This document shows positions 9,408 through 18,868 of a DNA stretch of 64,000 nucleotides, one piece after another. The stretch comes from Triticum aestivum (taxonomy: Eukaryota; Streptophyta; Magnoliopsida; Poales; Poaceae), in assembly GCF_018294505.1 (NCBI RefSeq), contig NC_057814.1, positions 41,997,725-42,061,724 on the forward strand. Direction: 5' to 3'. A program made the translations under genes and the position numbers. The notes under the pieces were generated by a model. That model saw only the letters and a program-made list of their open reading frames with translations. It ran no database searches and was not told the DNA's origin. The first letter of the stretch is position 1, and every line of letters begins with the position of its first letter.

Positions 9408-12269
9408 GTGCAGGCAATGAAGAACGAGATGAGGTAGAAATAAATCACTTACAGAACGTAGCAACTCAGCATAGATTTGTCGAGGTCGCGCAGATTGAAC
9501 AGCTGGAACAATTCACTCATATGAACTTGTACAGAGTACCGTTTGGTGTGATGCTCATCTGTAACATCCGCATAAACATATTCTTTGTCGGCCCATGTTA
9601 TGAATTGCTTGTACCAACGTAGCAGATTTCGCATTTGTGGTGGTAGACTCTTTTCCCGCGCAGGCTCGACGAGAGGCCCATTCCGCACATATTGTAATGC
9701 TATCTCACATACTGGCGCATCCTCAAGGCCTAAGAAGGCACGAAGAGTCAAACCCATCTCGGACGCTTGTTTCATGGCACTCGCTACAGTCAATCCAAGT
9801 GCTGCCGCAGCTGCTATGATCTCGGGGTCCTCTTCCGGACCGGCTTTCACTATGAGCGGGGGGATCGATTGTTTCTTCTGCATCCCGAGCTGGTCAACTT
9901 GTTTCCCGCTTTTTTTACTTTCTTCTTTCTCCTCCTTCAATATTTTTGCTTGCCTACGAAGTTCATGTCCATAGTCGTCAGGCATATTCAGCTCGGCTTG
10001 GGACGGTGTCGTCAAAAAATCCTTAGCCCACTTCTTTTGCTTCTCAGTGAATACTTGCTTGGGCTCAGGCTCTTTTATCGCCTTCATATCCGCCTTCCAT
10101 TTCTCATAATCAGCAGACGCGGCCAATTTGGTTTCAGCTTCACTAAGTTCCCAAGGCCTTGGGAGGAGAGGCTTCAGTGATGGCTCCGGTACCCTTGTGG
10201 TCTTAGGTACATAAGGGTCCGGGTTAATAGTCCAGGAGCGGGTTTCCTTGCTGTCCGCCTGCTTCTGCTTCTTCGCCGGAGGTGGATTGGGGGGCGTCGT
10301 ACCCGCCGGAGGAGGATTGGGGGGCGTCGTACCCGCCGGAGGTTGTGGATCGGGGGACGGCGTCGAATGGCGTGAAGGAGGTGTAGGTGAACCACCACGA
10401 CCACCACCACCCACCACCGCCACCACCACCACCACCATCGGAGGGGGGTGGACTTGCTAGCCTTGGCGCCTCGCCTGGAAACACTATGTACTTCTTTTTC
10501 CATAGAATGATCTGGCGCTTGACATCTCCAAGTCTTCTCTCCCCTTCGGGTGTAGGTTTGTCAATCTCCAGGTCCTCAAACCCTTGGACTATGTCTTCCA
10601 CCGTGACACGAGCATAGCCATATGCAATGGGGTTGTTGTGGTGGAGTGCTCCAGGTGTACAGGGTAAAGCACTGCCGCTAGCTACCTTCGTGGAAACGTT
10701 CCCCACGGGATAATGCAGATCACATTCTTTCATCTCCTTTACATCATCCACGGGGTAGTGAGGCTCCGGTGCACGAATCTCGATCATCGGTGCACTAGCA
10801 CCAGGCGGGGCATCCGTGGAAGCCACGCTGCTTCTCCGCTGCTGGCTTCCGCGATCCGCTTCATGATCTTCATGCGGCCCTGCAGCCGATTTTTCTTTTA
10901 CTAGTTCATGCACGGTCTGCTTCAACTCATGGAGTTCCGATGCAAACTTCGTCATAAGATCTGCATCCCGGTCCGTCTTTCTCTTACGGCTTCTGTAACA
11001 GTACGGGTCATTGTCCTGGGAAAACCCTACTTTCCACGGAACTTTGCCTTTGCCTCGTACACGTCCTCCGTGTTCATCATTCCCGAGGGCTGTTGTCAGT
11101 GCGTCTTTCTCTCTGTTGAACTTGATCAAGCCCTCTTGAGCTTGGGTCATTGCGTCAATAAGGGCTTGGGTGGGAGCAAACTGTCTCTGCCGGTGAACAC
11201 ACACCCCTGTCTCCGGGTCTAGCGATCCCCCATGCCCGTACCACCAGCTTTTGGCCCTTGGGTCCCATCCCTCTGTACCTAGAGGGATTCCTCGCACCCT
11301 CAGGTCCTCCTCCATCTTCTGCCACCTAGGCTCCGAAAGGCGGTATCCTCCTGGCCCCATAATATGATGGAACTTTTTCTTACTCGCATTATCCTTATTT
11401 TTTTCGATATTTCCTTGAAATGCTCCGATTGCTTTTGCCTCACAAATTCTGGCCAATCATCTTTCAGTTTCTCATGTTGTCCATTGAAATCCGGAGTCTT
11501 GCCCTTGTTGACATAGTCACGGGTTAAATTTTTCTTGAAGTTCCGGAATGCTTCGCCCATCTTCTGAAGAGCGAACTCTTTAACTAGCCTCCTCCTCTGA
11601 CGTCCACCCGGAACCTCGTTACCGAATTCATCGACTTTGTTGTATTCCGGAGGTAGAATGAAATGTTCCATAAGCTTTCTCCAGCAATCCTTTTTCGTTC
11701 TCTTGTCGACAAAACTGAAACCAAGACGTGCCTTCTTTGGCTCCTTCCATTCCTGGACGGTGATCGGGACGTTGTCTCTAACAACGACTCCGCATTGGTT
11801 GATAAACTTTGAGGTGTGTTGTAGGGGCTTGCCGGTTTCACTGACAAACTCAATGGCATATGTTTCTCCTGTTTTCATCGCCTTGGATTTGCCACGCTTT
11901 GTCGTACTCGATCCAGAGGGCTAAAAAAAGAAAGAGAGTCGCGCGCGTTAATACATATGTATTCACATTTCAGTAAGTTTGTATCACGAGAGGCTCAATG
12001 TATATATATACCTCGCCGGAGGTGGTTGCTACTTGCAATTCAAGATCGTCGTTTGTTGACGGTTGACCTCCGTCGACAATGTCCGTTCCTTCACCTTCTT
12101 GATCATCGACAATCTCTGTTCCACCGTCAAGGTTCAGAAAAGAAGAGACTACATCCTCTTCTTGCTCATATTCTGAGCCCTGCACATAAGGAATCTCGTT
12201 GTTGATGATGCCCATTAAATAACGTTCAGCCTCCGGATCCCTAAGCGGCTCGGCTCTATCGTCCGCCAT
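8516..12269 (-). pseudogene. CACTA second gene, Ulp1/C48 cysteine protease-like, five exons, two frameshifts
   Basis: On the minus strand five exons with GT-AG borders can be placed: 12269-12012 (start MADDRAEPL), 11920-9453, 9338-9165, 9064-8954 and 8843-8516. The C-terminus has the Ulp1/SUMO-protease pattern: His in FHWILLNIE, Asp in VLIMDSMDSD, Gln and Cys in KQPPGTNLCGYYVC. Many plant CACTA elements carry such a second gene; its role is not established. The large exon changes frame near 11400 (A-rich run) and returns to the first frame inside the GGT repeat at about 10400-10440, so about 1 kb is read out of frame. These could be true mutations or errors in low-complexity sequence. A proline-rich stretch follows the second shift. 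A TATA box lies 1.56 kb upstream at 13830. Confidence 0.8.
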
Positions 12270-12494
12270 ATGTCACTCCTGCATGTAGTAAAAATTCTTT
12301 AAGTATAAAGGAATTAAAAAATAAGATTAAGGGGACATAGAGGAGGAGGAATTAAAAAAATAAGATTAAGCGGCTCGGTTTCTTTTGTTTTGTTTTCTTT
12401 GTTTTTCTTTTTGGTTTTCATTTGGTTTCTTTCTTCTTCCTTTTTTCTTCTTTTTTTCTTCTTCCTTTTTCTTTCTTCTTTCTTTTGGTTTTCA

Positions 12495-13452
12495 TTTTTT
12501 CTTCTTCCTTTTTCTTTCTTCTTTTTTCTTCTTCTTTTTCTTTTCTTCTTTCTTTCTTCTTTCTTTTTTCTTCTTCCTTTTTTCTTCTTCTTTTTTTTTT
12601 CTTCTCTTTTTTTCTTCTTTCTTTTTTTCTTTCTTCTTTTCTTTTTTTTTCTTTTTCTTTTTTTTTTTTTCTTTTTTTTCTTTTTTTTTCTTTTTTCTTT
12701 CTTCTTCCTTTTTTCTTCTTCTTTTTTTCTTTCTTCTTTCTTTCTTCTTTCTTTTTTTCTTCTTCTTTTTTCTTTCTTCCTTTTTTTTTTTTTCCTTTTT
12801 TTTCTTCTTTTTCCTTTTTTCTTCTTCTTTTTTTTTTCTTTCTTCTTTCTTTTTTTTCTTTTTTCTTTTTTTTTTTTCTTTTTTTTTTCTTCTTCTTCCT
12901 TTTTCTTTCTTCTTCTTTTTTCTTTCTTTCTTTTTCTTTCTCTTCTTTTCTTTTCTTTTTTCTTTTTTTCTTCTTTTTTTTTTCTTCTTCCTTTTTTTCT
13001 TCTTCCTTTTTTTTCTTCTTTCTTCTTTTTTTCTTTTTTTTCTTTCTTCTTTTCTTTTTTTTTTCTTTTTTTTTTTCTTTTTTTCTTCTTTTTCCTTTTT
13101 TTCTCTTTCTTTTTCTTTCTTTTCCTTTTTCTTTCTTCTTTTTCTTTCTTCTTTCTTTTTTTCTTTTTTTTCTTTCTTTTTCTTTTTTTTCTTTCTTCTT
13201 TTTTTTTTTCTTCTTTTTCTTTCTTCTTTTTTTTTTCTTTTTTCTTTTTTTCTTCTTTCTTTTTTTCTTTCTTCTTTTCCTTTTTTCTTCTTTTTTTTTT
13301 TTTTTTTTCTTCTTTCTTTTTTTTCTTTTTTTCTTTCTTTTCTTTTTTTTTCTTTTTTCTTTTTTTTTTTTTTTTTTTCTTCTTCCTTTTTCTTTCTTCT
13401 TCTTCCTTTTCTTTTTCTTTCTTTTTCTTCTTTTCTTTTCTTCTTTTTCTTT
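12495..13452. repeat. 958-bp uninterrupted homopyrimidine tract
   Basis: Only C and T occur on the plus strand from 12495 to 13452, as irregular TTC, TTTC and poly-T runs. With short G/A interruptions it extends left to about 12370. The long open frames here (Phe/Ser/Leu on plus, Lys/Arg/Glu on minus) are composition artefacts. It lies between the TATA box at 13830 and the ATG at 12269, so the leftward transcript would carry a purine-rich 5' leader. Confidence 0.95.
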
Positions 13453-13829
13453 GGTTTGCGGCGGCGGGCAGGCAGGGCGCGGCGGCGGCGGAGCGCTAGG
13501 GCAGGGCACGGGCGGCGGCGGCGCTCACTGGGGACGGGGGCGGCGGCGCGCAGGGCGTCGGGCGGCGGGCGGCGGCCAAGGGCAGGGGCTGCGGCGGGCA
13601 AGGGCAGGGGCACGCTGCGGCCGCGGCGTAGCGCTAAGGGCAGGGCACGGGCGGCGGCGGCGCTCACTGGGGACGGGGGCGGCGGCGCGCAGGGCGTCGG
13701 CGTCGGCATCGGGGCAGGGCTTCGGCGTCGGTGTCGGCGTCGGGGCAGGGCTTCGGCGTCGATCGGCGTCGGGGCAAGGCTTCGGCGTCGAGAGAGGAGA
13801 ATGGGAAGTGGCGGAAACTGCTAAGTGCA
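13453..13829. repeat. G/C-rich leader region with about 60-bp duplication
   Basis: GGC-rich sequence. A unit of about 62 bases containing GGGCAGGGCACGGGCGGCGG occurs at about 13498-13560 and 13636-13698, and TCGGGGCAGGGCTTCGGCG variants repeat at 13700-13790. It probably forms the start of the 5' leader of the Ulp1-like transcript. Confidence 0.7.
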
Positions 13830-13839
13830 CTATATATAG
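13830..13839 (-). promoter_or_regulatory. TATA box for the CACTA1 Ulp1-like gene
   Basis: CTATATATAG sits just downstream, in the direction of transcription, of the internal motif cluster at 13850-14080. The same layout is seen at the TNP2 promoter. No transcript evidence. Confidence 0.6.
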
Positions 13840-13849
13840 ACATACCTTT

Positions 13850-14080
13850 ACTCCCGGTTGGGGAGGCGGACACCTTTAGTCGCGGTTGGCCACACCAACC
13901 GCGACTAAAGGGTACCTTTAGTCGCGGTCCGCCTCCCCAACCGGGACTAAAGGGTTTTGGCGCCGCTTTCGTTCCCGCGCAGAAAGAGCCTTTAGTCGCG
14001 GTTGGGGACAACAACCGCGACTAAAGGGTACCCTTTAGTCGCGGTCTGCCTCCCCAACCGGGACTAAAGGTCCTTTTTCA
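13850..14080. repeat. Internal cluster of CACTA subterminal motifs
   Basis: At least six copies of CCTTTAGTCGCGGTT or its complement form nested hairpins between the two genes, not at an element end. They lie immediately upstream of the second gene's TATA box. Confidence 0.85.
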
Positions 14081-14084
14081 TATA

Positions 14085-14740
14085 AAATAAAACTAATTCA
14101 TTTTAAAATCTTAAACATACAATTATATATCAAAAAAATCAGAAAAATAAAACTAATTCATTTTAAAATCTTGAAAATACAAATAATATATCAAAAAAAT
14201 CAGAAAAATAAAACTAATTCATTTTAAAATCTTAAAAATACAATTATATATCAAAAAAATCAGAAAATAAAAATAATTCATTTTAAAATCTAAAAAATAC
14301 AAATAATATATCAAAAAATCAGAAAAATAAAACTAATTCATTTTAAAATCTTAAAAATACAATTATATATCAAAAAAAATCAGAAAAATAAAACTAATTC
14401 ATTTTAAAATCTTAAAAATACAAATAATATATCAAAAAATCAGAAAAATAAAACTAATTCATTTTAAAATCTTGAAAATACAAATAATATATCAAAAAAC
14501 AGAAAAATAAAACTAATTCATTTTAAAATCTTAAAAATACAATTATATATCAAAAAATCAGAAAAATAAAACTAATTCATTTTAAAATCTAAAAAATACA
14601 AATAATATATCAAAAAATCAGAAAAATAAAACTAATTCATTTTAAAATCTTAAAAAATACAATTATATATCAAAAAAATCAGAAAAATAAAACTAATTCA
14701 TTTTAAAATCTTAAAAATAGAAATAATATATCAAAAAATT
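14085..14740. repeat. A/T-rich minisatellite, about 11 units of about 60 bp
   Basis: Each unit contains AAACTAATTCATTTTAAAAT and TATATCAAAAAA. Units alternate between an AATTATATAT form and an AATAATATAT form (order A B A B A B B A B A B), so the array was mostly built from a dimer of about 120 bp. It separates the TNP2 stop from the promoter of the second gene. Confidence 0.9.
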
Positions 14741-14835
14741 CAGTTCATCGATCCCTTGAAGGTTTGACAAAAGGTTTGATACATCATTCAGTTCATCGAC
14801 CAAATACAAAGTTTGGTACAATAAATTATTACACA

Positions 14836-17800
14836 TCAATTCTTCCCTTGTGTCCCTGCTTGCTTACGATTGTGCCGTATCCATGGAGCATCCTCATCAT
14901 TTAACTTAATGCTTGGGTCAGTGTTCACTTTAAAGGGCGGAATTTCACCAAACATATTATAATCTTCTGACATGTCTGTCTTGTCCTCCACTCCCACGAT
15001 GTTTCTTTTCCCTGAAAGAACAATGTGGCGCTTTGGATCATCGCATGATGTACTGATCGTTTTCTTATCTTTCCGTTTCCTCGGTTTGCTACTCATGTCC
15101 TTCAAATAAAAAACCTGAGCGACATCTTTGGCAAGGACGAATGGTTCGTCAAGGTAACCAAGATTGTTGAAATCCACCATTGTCATTCCGTATTGCTCGT
15201 CCACCTTTACCCCACCTCCTGTTAGCTTGAACCATTTGCACCGGAACAAAGGGACCTTAAAGGAGGGTCCATAGTCAAGTTCCCATATCTCCTCTATGTA
15301 ACCATAATATGTGACCTTTCGCCCATTCTCGGTTGCTGCATCAAAGCGGACACCACTGTTTTGGTTGGTGCTCTTTTTATCTTGGGCGATGGTGTAAAAT
15401 GTATTCCCATTTATCTCGTACCCTTGGAAAATCGTTATAGTCGAAGATGGTTTCTTGGCCAACATGTACAGCTGATCTCCAACATCATCATTGTCATTCA
15501 TTAAATGTTTTCGCAACCAACTGCCGAAAGTCTCCATGTGGGCCTTTCTAATCCAGGATTCAGGCTTCCCCGGGTTGTCCGAGCGTAAAATATTCTTGTG
15601 TTGCTCGAAGTACGGAGCCACAAAGCTGGAATTTTGCAGAACTGTGTGGTGTGCTTCAGTCATAGAATGACCGTCCATACATATCGTGGATTTCCTTCCG
15701 ATCTTGCCTTTTCCACTTAGTCTCCCCTCGTGCCGCGATTGAGGAATACCAATCGGCTTAAGGTCAGGAACATAGTCAATACAGAACTCAATTACCTCCT
15801 CATTTCCATAGCCCTTGACGATGCTTCCTTCTGGCCTAGCACGGTTACGAACATATTTCTTTAATACTCCCATGAACCTCTCAAAGGGGAACATATTGTG
15901 TAGAAATACAGGACCGAGAATGGAAATCTCTTCGACTAGGTGGAGCAGGAGGTGCGTCATAATATCGAAGAAGGATGGTGGGAACACCAACTCGAAACTG
16001 ACAAGGCATTGGACCACATCGTTCTGTAACCGTGGTAGATCTTCTGGATTGATTACCTTCTGAGAGATTGCATTGAGGAATGCACATAGCTTCACAATGG
16101 CTACTCGAACATTTTCCGGTAGGAGCCCCCTCAAAGCAATCGGAAGCAATTGCGTCATAATCACGTGGCAGTCGTGAGACTTCAGGTTTTGGAACTTTTT
16201 CTCCGCCATGTTTATTATTCCCTTTATATTCGACGAGAAGCCAGACGGGACCTTCATACTGCTCAGGCATTCAAAAAAAATGACCTTCTCTTCTTTGGTA
16301 AGAGCGTAGCTGGCACGACCTTGAAACCATTCCGGATGCCGGTCATCTGGGTCTTTCAAAAGTTGCTGGTCCTGCCGTGCTTCCTTTGTATCATTTGTCT
16401 TCCCATACACGCCCAAGAAGCTTAGCAGGTTCACGCAAATATTCTTCGTAACATGCATCACGTCGATTGCAGAGCGGACATCTAGGACTTTCCAATATTC
16501 TAGCTCCCAAAATATAGATTTCTTCTTCCACATGGGTGCGTGCCCGTCAACTCCCCGCGGAACTGATTGTCCGCCAGGACCCTTTCCAAAGATGACTTTC
16601 AAATCCTTGACCATATCAAATATCTCAGCACCAGTACGTTCCGCAGGCTTCGGCCGGTGATCTGCCTTGCCGTTGAAATGCTTGCCTTTCTTTCTTACGT
16701 TATGATTTCGGGGAAGAAATCGACGATGACCCAGGTACACGTTCTTCTTACAATTAACCAAACGTACACTTTCAGTCTCATGTAAGCAGTGCGTGCATGC
16801 ATTGTATCCCTTATTTGTCTGTCCCGAAAGGTTACTGAGAGCAGGCCAATCGTTGATGGTTACAAAAAGCAACGCTCGTAGGTCAAATTCCTCTCCTTTG
16901 TGCTCATCCCAGACACTTACACCAGGTCTGGCCCACAACTGTAAAAGTTCATCAACTAATGGCCTTAGGTACACATCGATGTCGTTCCCGGGTTGCTTTG
17001 GACCTTGGATGAGCACTGGCATCATAATGAACTTCCGCTTCATGCACAACCAAGGAGGAAGGTTGTAGATGCATAGAGTCACGGGCCAGGTGCTATGGCT
17101 GGAGCTCTGCTCGCCAAAAGGATTCATGCCATCAGTACTTAGACCAAATCTTATGTTCCTTGCGTCAGCTGCAAAATCTTTGAACACTCTGTCGATCTTT
17201 CTCCATTGCGTTCCATCAGCGGGGTGTCTCAACTCCCCGTCGGACTTACGGTCCTCTTTGTGCCATCGCAACGACTTGGCATGCTTTTTGTTCATGAACA
17301 GACGTTTCAACCGTGGTATTATAGGAGCATACCACATCACCTTGGCGGGAACCCTCTTCCTGGGTTTCTCGCCCTCAACATCGTCACCAGGGTCATCGCC
17401 TCTGATCTTATAACGCAATGCAGTGCATACAGGGCATTCATTCAAATTCTCGTATTCACCGCGGTAGAGGATGCAGTCGTTAATGCATGCATGTATCTTC
17501 AGAACCTCTAAACCTAGAGGGCAGACAACCTTCTTTGCTTCGTACGTACTGGCGGGCAACTCGTTATTCTTCGGAAACATATTCTTCAACATTTTCAGCA
17601 AATTTTCAAATGATGAGTCACCTACACCTTCCTGTGCCTTCCATTTTAGCAAATCCAGTGTGCAGCCCAGCTTTTTCAGACTATTATCGCATCCTGGATA
17701 CAACGACTTTTTGTGATCCTCTAACATGCGATCCAAATTCTCCCTATCCTTGTCAGTTTCGCAGCGTCTCCGTGCATCAGCAATGGTCCGACCAAGATCA

Positions 17801-18174
17801 TCAGCGGGCTCATCATGTGCCTCTTCTTCACCTTCACCTAACCCTTCCCCACCTTCAGCATCATCCTCCATGAAAGTATCACCGAAATGATCATGATAGT
17901 TGTCATCGATATCATCCCCTTCTTCATCTTCTTCCATTCTAACCCCTCTTTCTCCATGCTTGGTCCAACAATTATAGCTTGGCATGAAACCGTGCCGAAG
18001 CAGGTGCATGTGAACGTCTCTTGAGGAGGAGTAACCCTTCTGATTCTTACAGACAGCACATGGACAGATAATAAAACCTTGCTGCTTGTTCGCATTTGCC
18101 ACTACGAGGAAATCTTTCAAACCCGTAGTGAACTCGCCGGAGAGTCGGGGACCGTACATCCATTGCCGATTCAT
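14836..18174 (-). CDS. CACTA transposase TNP2-like, intact open frame
   Basis: One uninterrupted frame of about 1112 codons on the minus strand. The start is placed at MNRQWMYG because an AG just before this ATG looks like a splice acceptor of a leader intron, and the same start and context occur in CACTA2 at 31570; the open frame itself extends 13 codons further. Domains in order: transposase-associated N-terminal domain with CPCAVC and HLLRHGF; acidic linker; a zinc-finger-like segment (CINDCILYRG, CPVC); the TNP2 core (FGLSTDGMNPF, GPKQPGNDIDVYLRPL, FVTINDWPAL, CTHCL); a DUF4218-like segment (LLHLVEEI, PFERFMG); a DUF4216-like C-terminus (YGYIEEIWELDYG, LFRCKWF). The family cuts and joins CACTA ends in the nucleus. 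No stop or frameshift is seen. Confidence 0.93.
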   Translation of the reverse strand: MNRQWMYGPRLSGEFTTGLKDFLVVANANKQQGFIICPCAVCKNQKGYSSSRDVHMHLLRHGFMPSYNCWTKHGERGVRMEEDEEGDDIDDNYHDHFGDTFMEDDAEGGEGLGEGEEEAHDEPADDLGRTIADARRRCETDKDRENLDRMLEDHKKSLYPGCDNSLKKLGCTLDLLKWKAQEGVGDSSFENLLKMLKNMFPKNNELPASTYEAKKVVCPLGLEVLKIHACINDCILYRGEYENLNECPVCTALRYKIRGDDPGDDVEGEKPRKRVPAKVMWYAPIIPRLKRLFMNKKHAKSLRWHKEDRKSDGELRHPADGTQWRKIDRVFKDFAADARNIRFGLSTDGMNPFGEQSSSHSTWPVTLCIYNLPPWLCMKRKFIMMPVLIQGPKQPGNDIDVYLRPLVDELLQLWARPGVSVWDEHKGEEFDLRALLFVTINDWPALSNLSGQTNKGYNACTHCLHETESVRLVNCKKNVYLGHRRFLPRNHNVRKKGKHFNGKADHRPKPAERTGAEIFDMVKDLKVIFGKGPGGQSVPRGVDGHAPMWKKKSIFWELEYWKVLDVRSAIDVMHVTKNICVNLLSFLGVYGKTNDTKEARQDQQLLKDPDDRHPEWFQGRASYALTKEEKVIFFECLSSMKVPSGFSSNIKGIINMAEKKFQNLKSHDCHVIMTQLLPIALRGLLPENVRVAIVKLCAFLNAISQKVINPEDLPRLQNDVVQCLVSFELVFPPSFFDIMTHLLLHLVEEISILGPVFLHNMFPFERFMGVLKKYVRNRARPEGSIVKGYGNEEVIEFCIDYVPDLKPIGIPQSRHEGRLSGKGKIGRKSTICMDGHSMTEAHHTVLQNSSFVAPYFEQHKNILRSDNPGKPESWIRKAHMETFGSWLRKHLMNDNDDVGDQLYMLAKKPSSTITIFQGYEINGNTFYTIAQDKKSTNQNSGVRFDAATENGRKVTYYGYIEEIWELDYGPSFKVPLFRCKWFKLTGGGVKVDEQYGMTMVDFNNLGYLDEPFVLAKDVAQVFYLKDMSSKPRKRKDKKTISTSCDDPKRHIVLSGKRNIVGVEDKTDMSEDYNMFGEIPPFKVNTDPSIKLNDEDAPWIRHNRKQAGTQGKN

Positions 18175-18498
18175 CTGCATTATTATTATATAAAGTATAT
18201 AATTAACCATCATGCATTTGTTAAACTAACTAGCTAGAAATAATACAAATTAAACAATGAACTACACACATGCATATTTTATCAATGACACATGAAAGGT
18301 TCAAGTTGCTAACCGCGATCGCGGAGGAAAAATAAATGAGAAAGCTCAAGTGTGGCTCGGACACTTCATATCATGTTTGTTTCAGGCTCTCGGGCATTTC
18401 ATCTCACACCTTGTGTGCATAGGAGGAACCAAAAGCAAACCCACCACCCCCTTCTGAAAATTGTGAAGTTAGCGGAGTGAAGTGAAGTGAGCTGAGTC
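18175..18498 (-). other. TNP2 5' leader with probable intron
   Basis: A/T-rich sequence between the TATA box and the ATG. A splice acceptor (TGCAG) abuts the ATG. A likely first leader exon lies near 18400-18490. No coding sequence is seen. Confidence 0.5.
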
Positions 18499-18508
18499 CT
18501 ATATATAG
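18499..18508 (-). promoter_or_regulatory. TATA box for CACTA1 TNP2
   Basis: CTATATATAG immediately inside the right subterminal motif cluster, oriented to drive leftward transcription into TNP2. Confidence 0.65.
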
Positions 18509-18868
18509 GGATGGGCCTTTAGTCCCGGTTGGCCTGGCCAACCGCGACTAAAGGCCTTCGGGGACCTTTAGTCCTGGTTGGCCAGGCCAACCGGGACTAA
18601 AGCCCCTCCCGTCCGCCAGCTGGATGGGCCTTTAGTCCCGGTTGGCCTGGCCAACCGCGACTAAAGGCCTTCGGGGACCTTTAGTCCCGGTTGGCCAGGC
18701 CAACCGGGACTAAAGCCCCTCCCGTCCGCCAGCTGTCGACCGAGCGCGCTGGGCCCAGATAGTTGGTCGCGGGTCTCCTCCCGAACCGCGACTAAAGGCC
18801 CCTTTTGTCGCGGTTCGATTGTTTTGGGGACTAATGGGGGCGTATGGAAGCCTCTTTTTCTACTAGTG
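18509..18868. repeat. CACTA1 right subterminal repeats and terminal inverted repeat
   Basis: A module of about 118 bp (GGCCTTTAGTCCCGGTTGGC hairpin pair, then CCCGTCCGCCAGCTG) occurs twice in tandem at about 18509-18736. Further motif copies follow up to the CACTAGTAGAAAAA end. Confidence 0.9.

Larger units (their letters stand above)
7990..18868 (-). mobile_element. CACTA (En/Spm) transposon CACTA1, 10.9 kb, TSD CAG
   Basis: The ends are CACTGGTAGAAAAA at 7990 and, as reverse complement, CACTAGTAGAAAAA ending at 18868; one terminal base differs (CACTG). Perfect 3-bp duplications CAG lie at 7987-7989 and 18869-18871. Inside, both genes read leftwards: TNP2 at 14836-18174, then an Ulp1-like gene at 8516-12269. 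Subterminal motifs CCTTTAGTCCCGGTT lie at both ends and again in the middle. It inserted into the Helitron at 7424-20990. Confidence 0.95.

Noticed and set aside
12385..13880. Long open frames of 360-485 codons on both strands
   Set aside because: They are Phe/Ser/Leu or Lys/Arg/Glu repeats produced by the homopyrimidine tract, continuing into G/C-rich repeats. All three plus frames are open at once.
14085..14740. CRISPR-like array of regular repeats
   Set aside because: The units are contiguous and similar throughout, with no unique spacers, and lie in a plant transposon. It is a minisatellite.
15815..17873. Plus-strand ORFs opposite the CACTA1 TNP2
   Set aside because: Antisense shadows of an open coding frame, without motifs.
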